64,000 bases of DNA from M0103 sp040386155 (GTDB lineage Bacteria > Bacteroidota > Bacteroidia > Flavobacteriales_D > Crocinitomicaceae): contig JAZKFZ010000005.1 of assembly GCA_040386155.1 (NCBI GenBank), forward strand, positions 186,001 through 250,000. Reading direction: 5' to 3'. The notes beneath the pieces are model-generated. The model ran no database searches. It was not told the origin of the DNA and saw nothing but the letters and a program-made list of their open reading frames with translations. This document shows positions 35,493 to 44,001 of the stretch, in pieces; position 1 is the first letter of the stretch, and the number at the start of each line of letters is the position of its first letter. Position numbers and translations under genes: made by a program.

Positions 35493-37130
35493 TCACTTGG
35501 TCATCACCTCCAAAATTGGTTCACCTGTCATGGCACCCATCTTTTGTACTCGCAGGATTCTCACCAATGTAGCGGCAATATCTGTGATATCAATTGATCG
35601 CATTACTTCCTGCTTTAAAATTCCTTTTCCATACCATAAAAGCGGAACGTGTGTATCATATCCCCAAGCAGAACCATGACTTGTTCCTCGGTGCGCACTT
35701 TCCTTATCTTTTTCCTTTGGGAGATAGCCTGGTTCTAAAATAAAGACAACATCACCATTCTCTTTAGGATGATAGCCATTTTTCACCATTGCATGCCATT
35801 GATTGATAGTTCCTTCTCCTTCCAATTCCTGAAAGGTAAATGCTGCTTTCACATTCTCGAGTTGCTGAAATTCGTCTGCTACATAATCAGCAACTTCCAA
35901 TCTACTTAGGTTTTTCTCTTTGATCAGAGCATGGTTCAAATAGATATTTTGATCGATCATCTCCGAAATAAGGTCCGTTCCAAACTTCTTTTTCACTTTA
36001 TCTCGCAAGGCAAGCATTTTATCTGCTGTAAAGAAATATCCTCCAGGCATTTTTTTGTCGACCAACATTTGCGGAACAGGTACCACTGCATGATCGGCCG
36101 TTAAGAAAATTACATATTGATTTTTACCCACTTTTTCATCTAACGCTTTCATTAATCGGGCTATTTCTAGGTCTAAACGAATATAAATATCTTCAATTTC
36201 TACCGATTTTGGTCCGAAAGCATGACCAACATAATCTGGCGTGGAATAACTTACACATAACATATCCACTTGCGCATCTTCTCCTAAGTTTTCGTTTGAA
36301 ATAGCTTCAATTGCAAAATCAGTTAAATAGGTGTTAGCATAGGGCGTATTGACAAACAACTCATAAGGATTGGTGAGCTTCGCAATTTCTGCTAAGTTAT
36401 AAGGAAACACCGGAGATTGTTTTCCCGGCAAGATCACTTCGTAAGGTGAATTGTCTTTCTCACTTTCAATATATTGCTCAATCGGCAACATAGTTTCCCA
36501 GGTTTTCGTCAAACTTTCATCAACATATTTCTTCCCATTAAATTGCTCAATCCAAGCAGGTAAACTTTGTTTAAAAAATGAACTTGTAATGAATCTTCCG
36601 CTGGTATAATCGTACCAATAAGACCCATCAGAAAGGTGTCCTCCTGGTAAAATTGAACTTCGGTCTTTGATCGATGCAGAAAAAACTTTCGCATTAGGAT
36701 ATGTCAATTTTAATTGATCTGTAATCGTATAACTTTTTAATCGATGTGGTGATTTTTTTCCATCCTTAGCACTCGTTCCAATTGGACTTTGCAACGAATC
36801 ATCTACACAATAAATTTCTTGATTCGTGCTGCGATCAAACCAATCGTTGGACACAATTCCGTGATCTGACGGCGTAGTTCCAGTATAGATCGACGCATGT
36901 CCAGGTCCTGTGTACGTTGGAACGTAGTTGTATGTGGTGTTGCTACAATTCGCTCCCTTGTTCATCAATTTCAAAAAACCATTCTTTGAAAACTTATTCT
37001 CATAACGATAAAGATACTCGTAGGTCATCTGGTCTACTACGATACCAACCACCAATTTTGGCACCTCAGTTTTCTGAGCAAAGAAAGAAGTTGTAATGCT
37101 TGAAAGTAAAAATAAGAAGAGGATACGCAT
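35493..37130 (-). CDS. pafA: PafA-type alkaline phosphatase
   Basis: 545 residues from the ATG at 37130, giving a signal peptide (1-19, ending FFAQ); the frame runs 27 residues further upstream, past the -7 box. Alkaline phosphatase superfamily: nucleophile Thr74 in TYTGPGHAS, Asn95 in VSNDWF, and Lys155/Arg157 in SIKDRSS, at nearly the spacing recalled for PafA of Elizabethkingia (Thr79, Asn100, Lys162, Arg164). Metal ligands are seen in VDQM, SYSTPDYVGHAFGP and FLTADHAV. PafA is a periplasmic Zn phosphomonoesterase not inhibited by its phosphate product, supplying phosphate from organic esters. Monocistronic by context. Confidence 0.88.
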   Translation of the reverse strand: MRILFLFLLSSITTSFFAQKTEVPKLVVGIVVDQMTYEYLYRYENKFSKNGFLKLMNKGANCSNTTYNYVPTYTGPGHASIYTGTTPSDHGIVSNDWFDRSTNQEIYCVDDSLQSPIGTSAKDGKKSPHRLKSYTITDQLKLTYPNAKVFSASIKDRSSILPGGHLSDGSYWYDYTSGRFITSSFFKQSLPAWIEQFNGKKYVDESLTKTWETMLPIEQYIESEKDNSPYEVILPGKQSPVFPYNLAEIAKLTNPYELFVNTPYANTYLTDFAIEAISNENLGEDAQVDMLCVSYSTPDYVGHAFGPKSVEIEDIYIRLDLEIARLMKALDEKVGKNQYVIFLTADHAVVPVPQMLVDKKMPGGYFFTADKMLALRDKVKKKFGTDLISEMIDQNIYLNHALIKEKNLSRLEVADYVADEFQQLENVKAAFTFQELEGEGTINQWHAMVKNGYHPKENGDVVFILEPGYLPKEKDKESAHRGTSHGSAWGYDTHVPLLWYGKGILKQEVMRSIDITDIAATLVRILRVQKMGAMTGEPILEVMTK

Positions 37131-37145
37131 ACTTAGAATTTTTAT

Positions 37146-37153
37146 CAAAGTTA
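37146..37153 (-). promoter_or_regulatory. -7 promoter box of pafA
   Basis: TAACTTTG on the minus strand, 15 bases before the ATG at 37130. It decides against the longer frame. Confidence 0.55.
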
Positions 37154-37257
37154 AGAAGAACAAGTTTACTAAAATTGAACGAAGGATTAATAAATTGATT
37201 GAATGTGTCATTTTGTCATAAAAAAAAGGGCGGTATAAAAGTTGACGAACTCAAGCC

Positions 37258-38028
37258 ATGAAAAATCAACAATTTCAAACTTCAACAATAGCGGAAGCGC
37301 TCCTTTGGCCTAGCTTGTTAATTATTGTGCTTTGGCTATTTTATTGGGCAGAGCACCTGTTTCTTTTTCCTTTTCATGAACTTGGAGTTCAACCGGGAAC
37401 ATCGAAAGGTTTAGTTGGAATTGTAGGTATGCCCTTGATTCATGCACAAAACGATATTCGGCATATCGTCAATAACTCCATTCCAGTATTTATTCTTTCC
37501 GCCACGTTAATCCATTTTTACAAACCGATTGCTTTGCGCGTTTTCCTGATACTTTGGATCACAACAGGACTTTTAGTTTGGGCATTTGCTGCAACCAACG
37601 GACATTACCACATTGGTATTAGTGGTGTTATTTACGGATTGGCATCCTTTCTTTTTACCTCTGGTGTTTTGCGAAAATTTCTTCCCTTGCAGGCAATTTC
37701 GCTCTTTGTGGTATTTATGTATGGAAGTATGATTTGGGGACTTTTTCCGATGCAAGAGCGAATTTCATGGGAAGGTCACCTCGCGGGATTTCTAGCTGGG
37801 ATTGTTTTGGCCTTCGTTTATCGCAAAGAAGGCACTCAGCGACCAAAATTTCAGTATGAAATAGAAAAAGAAATGGGGATTGAACCACCTGATTTAGAGG
37901 GGATTTATCACGAGCAACTGCGGCAAGAAGAAGAGCTTCAACGCTGGAAAGAAAGAATGGCGAATGGACATGTAATTGTTTATCACTACGTGCCAGATTC
38001 AACTAAAGAGGACGGTAAAAATCAATGA
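37258..38028 (+). CDS. Rhomboid-family intramembrane serine protease
   Basis: 256 residues with about six membrane segments between residues 15 and 190. The catalytic dyad is visible: Ser122 in HIGISGVIYGLAS and His174 in WEGHLAGFLAG, on the predicted fourth and sixth segments. The usual Asn-rich loop before them is also present (HIVNNSIP). A charged cytosolic tail of about 65 residues follows. Rhomboids cut single-pass membrane proteins within the bilayer; the substrate is unknown. Its 3' end overlaps the convergent phosphatase gene by 26 bases, an unusually tight arrangement. Confidence 0.88.
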   Translation: MKNQQFQTSTIAEALLWPSLLIIVLWLFYWAEHLFLFPFHELGVQPGTSKGLVGIVGMPLIHAQNDIRHIVNNSIPVFILSATLIHFYKPIALRVFLILWITTGLLVWAFAATNGHYHIGISGVIYGLASFLFTSGVLRKFLPLQAISLFVVFMYGSMIWGLFPMQERISWEGHLAGFLAGIVLAFVYRKEGTQRPKFQYEIEKEMGIEPPDLEGIYHEQLRQEEELQRWKERMANGHVIVYHYVPDSTKEDGKNQ

Positions 38029-38473
38029 TCATTCCTGCATCTTTGGAGAGCTCATTCCACTCATCAATAAAAAATTCAATGCAAACATACCCTGTTGTTG
38101 GCAAACTGATAAATTGTCCAGTTAAGTAACTTGCTAGGTCAGAAATACCATCGTTGTGACCAATCACTGTTAAGTTTTCTTCTGCTTTGCACGTTTCAAG
38201 AAGTGATTTTATTACTGAAGCCTCTGCTAAATACAAATCATCATGAAAAGAAAGTGCTTGAAACTGAAAAGTTGCGTTCAAAATTTCGCAAGTTTGTAAA
38301 GTTCTTTTTGCCGTAGAGCATAATGTGCGATCGGGTTGAAATCCAAGCGATTTTAAATACTTTGCCAATTGCTCAGTATCCGTTCTTCCGGAATCTTTTA
38401 ATTCACGGTCAAAATCCTTTCCTGAGGGTGCAATTTTTTCAGTTTTTGCGTGTCGAATGAGATGTAATTTCAT
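38003..38473 (-). CDS. SixA-like histidine phosphatase
   Basis: 156 residues. Histidine-phosphatase superfamily: LIRHAKTEK near the N-terminus (phospho-His7), STAKRTLQTCEIL, and VIGHNDGISDLASYL with the second catalytic His. Short single-domain members like SixA dephosphorylate phosphohistidine on signalling proteins; other members act on small phosphoesters. The length and RHAK start favour the SixA group. It is cytoplasmic and monocistronic. Its 3' end overlaps the rhomboid gene on the other strand. Confidence 0.85.
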   Translation of the reverse strand: MKLHLIRHAKTEKIAPSGKDFDRELKDSGRTDTEQLAKYLKSLGFQPDRTLCSTAKRTLQTCEILNATFQFQALSFHDDLYLAEASVIKSLLETCKAEENLTVIGHNDGISDLASYLTGQFISLPTTGYVCIEFFIDEWNELSKDAGMIIDFYRPL

Positions 38474-38594
38474 GTTGTAGCCAACGTTTTATTAAAACGA
38501 TTCGTTAAATGTATGAAACAAATGAATAGGATTTAATTTTACGTTGTAATCATCGTAATGAAATTATTTGTAAATTGCGTTAAAAGGACTCTAG

Positions 38595-39176
38595 TTGCAG
38601 AAACATATTCACATAAATGCTGATTTACTCAAGGCCTGTATCAAGGACGATAGGAAATCGATTGAACAATTGTACAACTTTTGTTTCAGAGCATTTATGC
38701 CTATATGTAACCGCTATCATACCAACGAAGAAGATGCTCGTTCATCATTAAACACAGGATTCATTAAAATTTTGAAGTCGTTGGAAGGAGTTGGAGAGCA
38801 CGTTAATTTTATTGCTTGGGCTAAGCGTATTATTGTGAATACCCTCATTGATGATTATCGCAAAAACAAGTTGCACATAAGTCGAATTGCTACAAAAGAA
38901 ACGGAACGCGAGTTAGAATTTACAAATAGTTCAAGTTCCAATGATGGAGAAGCAAATTTTGGATACGAGTTTCTTCTAAAAATGATTGAAACATTGCCTG
39001 AAATTAGTCAAAAAGTATTTAATCTCTTCGTGATGGATGGTTATTCTCATCAAGAAATTGGAGATATTTTGGGAATTAATGAAGGTACTTCCAAATGGCA
39101 TTTGTCGACAGCAAGAAAAATCCTACGTGAAAAGTTAGAAAAAGTAGAACAAAAACAACAGCGATTAGTCGTATGA
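38595..39176 (+). CDS. ECF-type sigma factor with TTG start
   Basis: 193 residues from a TTG at 38595; no ATG nearby keeps the sigma-2 start LLKACIKDDRKSIEQLYNFC. Region 2 is at about 10-80 (FIAWAKRIIVNTLIDDYRK) and region 4 at about 130-180 (GYSHQEIGDILGINEGTSK, then WHLSTARKILREKL), a helix-turn-helix. The stop overlaps the ATG of the next gene by four bases, and that neighbour has the one-TM layout of an anti-sigma protein. It probably directs expression of the cell-envelope operon 38595-42544, its own regulon included; this is inference. Confidence 0.9.
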   Translation: MQKHIHINADLLKACIKDDRKSIEQLYNFCFRAFMPICNRYHTNEEDARSSLNTGFIKILKSLEGVGEHVNFIAWAKRIIVNTLIDDYRKNKLHISRIATKETERELEFTNSSSSNDGEANFGYEFLLKMIETLPEISQKVFNLFVMDGYSHQEIGDILGINEGTSKWHLSTARKILREKLEKVEQKQQRLVV

Positions 39177-40366
39177 ATTGGAGCGATAAAGATATTGATG
39201 GATTATTTAAAGAAGCAGCTGACTCTAAATCATTTGAGTACAAGGATGCGTATTTTAAAGATATTGAAGCAATGCTTCCCATACGAAGAAAAAATCGTTT
39301 CTTTTGGGTATTCAATGTTCTAGGACTTGTTTTTATTGGACTATTTGCGGGATTAATGATTCAACCAGCAGAGCAATCCACTTCTTTGGCACTTGGTAGT
39401 AAAGGAACAACAGACAATTCAATTGCTAGCACACAACTAGAAAGCACTATCTGGCATAATTCATCCAACCATCTTCCATCAACTAATGTTGAAGTAACTG
39501 CACCTGCGAAGCGAGGAGCTAACAACAAATTGAATCGTTCAATCACGAGAATCGAAAATACGCCCACTCAAAAAATACAAACTCCAGCACAACAGTCAAT
39601 TGAGCCGCGCTACGAAGGTCATGCGCAAGGAAAAGTAAATGGTCTTGGACAAACCACTGACGATCTTTCATTGTTAGCCTTATCCCCTATTGAATACTCA
39701 ATTGCAAGTAACAACTTAAAAATTGAAGACCAACTATTTGCTAGCTCAAGTACTAAAAGATCGCAGTCAAAAATATATGTTGATGCAAGTTTCAACTTCG
39801 GTCAATCATTGATGCATAATGATAGCAAAAATTCATCTCAATCTTTGGCCTACGAATTTGGTGCTGGATACCAATTTTCGCAAAAGAATTTCACGCTTTC
39901 CGCAGGTGCTGGAATTCGTCAATCGTTCTATAACAACATCGCAATCAATGAACGTTCCACCGTTTATGGATTTGGTGTCAACACCTTTGACAATGAATAT
40001 AAATTCAAGTCGCTCCTACAGGTTCAAATTCCATTAGAGTTTGGTTACAGATTCAAGCAACACGAATTTAACATCGGTGCGAGTGCTTCTATTCCAGTAT
40101 TGGCATCATTTGAACACAAAAAAGTGGTGAATAGCACGAAGGAGGAAAACAGCGATGGATTTACAATGGCTTCTTCATTGTTCAAGCGAATTACACCAGA
40201 ATTAAGAATCGGATACCGCTACAACTTACCATCTGATTGGAGTGTTGCTGCAAAAATCAACGCACAAGTTATCAATCCCATTATAGCTGAGAGATTCACT
40301 GGCGAAGCAACAAAAATGCCTTTGTCATTGCAATTATCGGTTCGTAAATCATTTTCAATAAAATAA
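39173..40366 (+). CDS. Sigma-linked membrane protein with beta-barrel-like C-terminus
   Basis: 397 residues, overlapping the sigma gene (ATGA). A short cytosolic part (1-41) with WSDKDIDGLFKEAADSKSFEY, a TM helix at about 43-62 (FFWVFNVLGLVFIGLFAGLM), a Ser/Thr/Asn-rich linker (about 65-185), then about 200 residues of alternating beta-strands with aromatic ends (SFNFGQSLMHNDSKN, FGAGYQFSQKNFTLSAGAG) like an outer-membrane barrel. Layout and position suggest an anti-sigma-like protein reaching the outer membrane. A barrel fused to an inner-membrane helix is a known Bacteroidota pattern, but its mechanism is unclear. The next gene starts with no gap. Confidence 0.75.
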   Translation: MNWSDKDIDGLFKEAADSKSFEYKDAYFKDIEAMLPIRRKNRFFWVFNVLGLVFIGLFAGLMIQPAEQSTSLALGSKGTTDNSIASTQLESTIWHNSSNHLPSTNVEVTAPAKRGANNKLNRSITRIENTPTQKIQTPAQQSIEPRYEGHAQGKVNGLGQTTDDLSLLALSPIEYSIASNNLKIEDQLFASSSTKRSQSKIYVDASFNFGQSLMHNDSKNSSQSLAYEFGAGYQFSQKNFTLSAGAGIRQSFYNNIAINERSTVYGFGVNTFDNEYKFKSLLQVQIPLEFGYRFKQHEFNIGASASIPVLASFEHKKVVNSTKEENSDGFTMASSLFKRITPELRIGYRYNLPSDWSVAAKINAQVINPIIAERFTGEATKMPLSLQLSVRKSFSIK

Positions 40367-41431
40367 ATGAAATTACTATCTACTTTATTTTCTTTCGTAT
40401 TAATAACACTTTTACTAAGTGCATGTAAGCCTGAAACAATTCAGCCTCCTATCACAACGGAGCCTGTTTTTACAGCAACTGTTTCCCTGGATGGTGAATC
40501 ATTCGACATCAAAGCGGGGGTTGATGACGCTATGATGAATACTTTTATCTCAGAATTGAACGGTGTTAAAAAATTTAGCGGAAAATTAGGTTCAACGTCA
40601 AGCTACATCGAATTTGGTGTGATGGCAGGAAATTTAGATTTGTTGAATCCTTATACTCCTACTAATTTTAGTGGTGCATTGAATTTTATTCAAAATAACA
40701 GCAATCCAGTATTAAGCATCGACCTAGAAGATTTTGCAAATTCCGAGCTCATAAGTTACATCAATTGGAGCGTAAATGGTGAATTTGCAAGTGTTGACGC
40801 TCTTTCTATTGCACAGCCAGGAATTTATGATGTCTGTGCAGAAGTTCATTTTAATCAAGGACTAGTGAAAACTATTTGCAATCAGATGATTGTAGGCTAT
40901 GAATTAAATGCCAACGCAGAAATTCATCATATTGTTGGACTTGATAACGTTGTGAAAGCTTGGGTAAGTTCGGATAATTCTGAAGTTGCAGCCGTTGAAT
41001 GGTCTATTGATGGTGAAGTTGTTTCAAACGAAAAAGTACTTAACGAACAAATCTACGCAGGTCAACACGAAATTAAAGGTGAGGTGCTGTTTAAAAATGG
41101 CGTGATACGCACCAAACGAATTCTAGTAGATGCTGACAACCTTGGTTTATTTATAGGCGATTTTTCTGCTTTTGAAAATACTGCCACTGTGAATTGGGAT
41201 TTTGGTGCTGACATCACAATAAAGCACAATGGGAAAACCTATCAGTCGATTACTGCCAACAATAGTACTAGTTCGCTTACAGTGAGTGATATTAGTTTCT
41301 ATGGGCAAAATGCACAAGGCAAAAATGTTTACAAATGCAGTGCGATCATGAATGCGTACGTTAAGGAAGTAGCCTCAGGCTCAGTTGTTCCAATTCAAAT
41401 TGAAACAGTAGTTGGAATCCCTTTAGATTAA
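40367..41431 (+). CDS. Lipoprotein with PKD-like repeats
   Basis: 354 residues. A signal segment with lipobox LLLSAC (Cys20) is followed by a beta-rich mature protein. Sub-repeats such as SYINWSVNGEFASVD with GIYDVCAEVHFNQG, and AAVEWSIDGEVVSNEK with GQHEIKGEVLFKNG, resemble PKD-like beta-sandwich domains (about 130-180 and 210-260). No catalytic residues are seen. It starts immediately after the previous stop and precedes the 41444 gene by 12 bases, so it belongs to the ECF sigma operon. Likely a surface or outer-membrane lipoprotein of unknown role. Confidence 0.75.
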   Translation: MKLLSTLFSFVLITLLLSACKPETIQPPITTEPVFTATVSLDGESFDIKAGVDDAMMNTFISELNGVKKFSGKLGSTSSYIEFGVMAGNLDLLNPYTPTNFSGALNFIQNNSNPVLSIDLEDFANSELISYINWSVNGEFASVDALSIAQPGIYDVCAEVHFNQGLVKTICNQMIVGYELNANAEIHHIVGLDNVVKAWVSSDNSEVAAVEWSIDGEVVSNEKVLNEQIYAGQHEIKGEVLFKNGVIRTKRILVDADNLGLFIGDFSAFENTATVNWDFGADITIKHNGKTYQSITANNSTSSLTVSDISFYGQNAQGKNVYKCSAIMNAYVKEVASGSVVPIQIETVVGIPLD

Positions 41432-41443
41432 TTAAATTTACAC

Positions 41444-42544
41444 ATGAAAAAAATAGTACTCTTAGCTTCAGCTTGCTTTTTTACCCTCTTTACAAACGCA
41501 CAAATCAATATCGATAGTACCGATTTAGGAAATTTGGATGATTCTGTTTTGTTGTCTACAGCACAAAGTTTCACGGCAGATTTTACGTCAACAGGTGCTG
41601 GTCATTCGTGGGATTTCTCGAATTTAGCACCCAATTCGCAATTTATTAAAGCATACCGAAATGTTTCAGAAGGCGGCACCCTAGCAAATATTGTGTTCGG
41701 CCAATTTGCCGCTGCTAAATATAAAGCTAGTTACTTTGCAAGAGAAAATAATATTCTATTCACCTTGGCTGGAGCAAATTTACCCGTTGCAATTGAAAGT
41801 TTTAATCGTGTGTGTAAAATCAATGCTGACTCTTTGACATACATTGGTATTATGTTGGAAACTGGGCAAGGTACTTTCCCAATTAAATCCGACACGATCG
41901 AAAGTCGATTTGTTTTTCCAATGGAGTACGGACAAACACATTCAACAAGAGGTTATACTTACGCGGATATGAATCCCGCAGTAAATGCCATTTTTATTGA
42001 ACACCGAAAAGTAGAGTCAGAAGTAGATGGCTATGGTGTTTTATCGTCGCCTTACAACGACTACCAAGTATTGCGTGTACACCATGACATTTTTCAGTCT
42101 GATTCAATTTATGCTGATTTACAAGGCACTGGAACGCCAACATGGGCGCCAATTCCAAGCATGCACATGCACGAATATGAATGGTGGGCAAAAAATGAAA
42201 AAGATCCAGTACTAAAAATTACTACGCAAGAGTTATTTGGTTTTCAAGTAATTCAAAGTATTGAATACCGCGATATTTTTCACCCGGAAGTAGCAAGTGT
42301 AATTGAAAATTCAATCGATTTTTCATTGTCACCAAATCCAGCTCAAAACAATACTTTAATTAAATCTGATGTTACCATCGAGCAAATTAATATTGTTTCT
42401 GCGGAAGGAAAAAACATCAGAAAAATCAAAGAAATCAGTGCGTTCGAATTTTCAATCGATCTTAGCGACATTCCAGCAGGCGTGTATTTCGTTGAGGTAA
42501 TTTCTGGAAGTCAATCACAAAAAAACATGTTGGTTCGCAATTAA
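41444..42544 (+). CDS. Secreted protein with T9SS type-A sorting domain
   Basis: 366 residues. Signal peptide (1-19, ending TNAQ), then a beta-rich unknown domain (about 20-285) with GAGHSWDFSNLAPNSQF and MEYGQTHSTRGYTYADMNP; it looks like a domain seen in other T9SS cargo of this family, but no enzyme motif is found. The last 80 residues are a sorting domain (FSLSPNPAQNNTLIK and GVYFVEVISGS). It is the last gene of the sigma-led operon, and the rnpB promoter lies only five bases past its stop codon. Confidence 0.85.
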   Translation: MKKIVLLASACFFTLFTNAQINIDSTDLGNLDDSVLLSTAQSFTADFTSTGAGHSWDFSNLAPNSQFIKAYRNVSEGGTLANIVFGQFAAAKYKASYFARENNILFTLAGANLPVAIESFNRVCKINADSLTYIGIMLETGQGTFPIKSDTIESRFVFPMEYGQTHSTRGYTYADMNPAVNAIFIEHRKVESEVDGYGVLSSPYNDYQVLRVHHDIFQSDSIYADLQGTGTPTWAPIPSMHMHEYEWWAKNEKDPVLKITTQELFGFQVIQSIEYRDIFHPEVASVIENSIDFSLSPNPAQNNTLIKSDVTIEQINIVSAEGKNIRKIKEISAFEFSIDLSDIPAGVYFVEVISGSQSQKNMLVRN

Positions 42545-42548
42545 GCCG

Positions 42549-42556
42549 TAACTTTG
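42549..42556 (+). promoter_or_regulatory. -7 promoter box of rnpB
   Basis: TAACTTTG is four bases before the first base of the P1 helix (42561), which fixes the box-to-start distance in this genome. A TTG at 42530-42532 could be the -33 element (16-base spacer). Confidence 0.7.
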
Positions 42557-42560
42557 TCTG

Positions 42561-42930
42561 AAGGCAAATCGGTCTATCGCTGTTTCGAGTAAAATCGGAA
42601 GAGAGGAAAGTCCGGGCAGTGCAGAGCGCCGTACTTCCTAACGGGAAGGCTTTACTTTGGCGACGAAGTAGGGACAGAAAGTGCCACAGAAAGGAAAACT
42701 ACCCAGAAAAGCTATGCTTTAGGGAAAAGGTGAAAAGGTGGGGTAAGAGCTCACCGTCCCACTGGCAACAGCTGGGTGCAAGGTAAACCTTACGGACTGA
42801 AAGACCAAATATACCGGGGTTTGAGGGCTGCTCGCTCGACTCGGAGGGTAGGTTGATGGACTCCATGAGTGATTGTGGAGCTAGATAAATGATAGACTAA
42901 AACAGAACCCGGCTTACGGATTTGCCTTTA
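42561..42930 (+). ncRNA. rnpB: RNase P RNA
   Basis: About 370 bases. Conserved regions are present: gaggaaagtccgggc (42603-42617) and the partner acagaacccggcttac (42902-42917), which form the P4 core. The ends pair as P1: aaggcaaatc (42561-42570) with gatttgcctt (42919-42928). A T-run follows at 42931-42937, so termination is simple. It is the catalytic RNA that cuts tRNA precursors. The 3' end overlaps the stop codon (42928-42930) of the convergent lipoprotein gene. Confidence 0.97.
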
Positions 42931-43923
42931 TTTTTTTCTTGATTTTAGTATGTCACGAGCTGTAGATTCTTTGTAAGAGTGCAATACAGAAAACTCAATA
43001 GGATAGCGTTTAAAATAGCGCTTTTGGTAGCTAAAAATCTTATTCATATTGGAGTTCACAGGAAAAGTATTCCACCAATTATTGATACGCTCATTCGCTT
43101 TTTCTTCTGTGAAATACTTTATAAATTCAAGCGCATTGGTATAGTTCTTCGCTTGTTTGATAATCGCTGCAGTGCGTAAATTGAATTGCAATCCTCCTTT
43201 TGATTGATTAGGAAACAATATCTTCCCATTTTTATATCCCGAATTATACAATAAAGTATCAGAATAAAAAGAAGAATACGTGGTAAGCAAAGTAGTAAAT
43301 CGCTTCAAACTGTCTGATGGGCGAGAAAAGTTCACTTCACGACGAAAAATGTGCGACAATAAACCATCCTTTATCGAATCGCTTTCACCCCTTACACGAT
43401 GCACTAAACCTGTCATCAAGGGCAAAAGCTGCGTGTTTTCTTTCAAATTCGTTGTCCAGTTTTCACGCTTTAAACACTCTAAATAACTTGATTTAGGAGC
43501 AAGTGAATCTTTTGCTTGCACAAAAATAAAAGGATCAATGCCTATGCCCACCCATTGGTAATCATGTGCTCGCAAGCGAAATGAAATACTGGGTTGGTCT
43601 TCGACTTTCAAAATAGGCTGCAAAACTTTCTCTTTTGAAAAATCGATCGCATCAAACACCGATTCAAGCAGCACAATGTCAATGTCTGTTGCAAATTTTT
43701 CGTTCTTCAATTGCTGCAGAATCGAATCCTTTGGCGCGTGTAAAACAAAGACTTTGATGCCTGTTTCTTTAGAGAAAGAATTAAATAATGTCACATCTTT
43801 TGCATGCAAGTAATCTGAAGCAATAAATAATTTCTGATTTCGAGAAGATTTCGCGGTCTCCAAATGACAGCCGCCTATGACAAATAGAGCCATAAGAATT
43901 GAGAAAAATTGAAAGCGCTTCAC
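42928..43923 (-). CDS. Extracellular solute-binding lipoprotein
   Basis: 331 residues. N-terminal signal with lipobox (VIGGC, Cys19), then an extracellular solute-binding fold of the iron/putrescine type: KLFIASDYLHAKDVTLFNSF at the start, DIDIVLLESVFDAID, WVGIGIDPFIFVQAKDSL (hinge) and NALEFIKYFTEEKANE near the end, typical of this class. No ABC permease or ATPase is nearby, so its transporter, if any, lies elsewhere. The ligand is unknown. Start is GTG; the next ATG would remove the signal's charged start. A perfect -7 box lies four bases before the GTG. Confidence 0.8.
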   Translation of the reverse strand: MKRFQFFSILMALFVIGGCHLETAKSSRNQKLFIASDYLHAKDVTLFNSFSKETGIKVFVLHAPKDSILQQLKNEKFATDIDIVLLESVFDAIDFSKEKVLQPILKVEDQPSISFRLRAHDYQWVGIGIDPFIFVQAKDSLAPKSSYLECLKRENWTTNLKENTQLLPLMTGLVHRVRGESDSIKDGLLSHIFRREVNFSRPSDSLKRFTTLLTTYSSFYSDTLLYNSGYKNGKILFPNQSKGGLQFNLRTAAIIKQAKNYTNALEFIKYFTEEKANERINNWWNTFPVNSNMNKIFSYQKRYFKRYPIEFSVLHSYKESTARDILKSRKK

Positions 43924-43927
43924 AAAA

Positions 43928-43935
43928 CAAAGATA
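43928..43935 (-). promoter_or_regulatory. -7 promoter box of the solute-binding gene, four bases from GTG
   Basis: TATCTTTG on the minus strand, separated by four bases from the GTG at 43923. Predicted leaderless, as for dusB and rsmG. Confidence 0.6.
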
Positions 43936-43978
43936 GGAGTATTTTTTTCGAACATGTAGAAGTCGTTAGTATTCTCTT

Positions 43979-43986
43979 TACTTTTG
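43979..43986 (+). promoter_or_regulatory. -7 promoter box of the 44002 gene
   Basis: TACTTTTG, 15 bases before the GTG at 44002; divergent to the preceding box. Confidence 0.5.
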
Positions 43987-44001
43987 TGAAAAAATTCCAA
44001 G

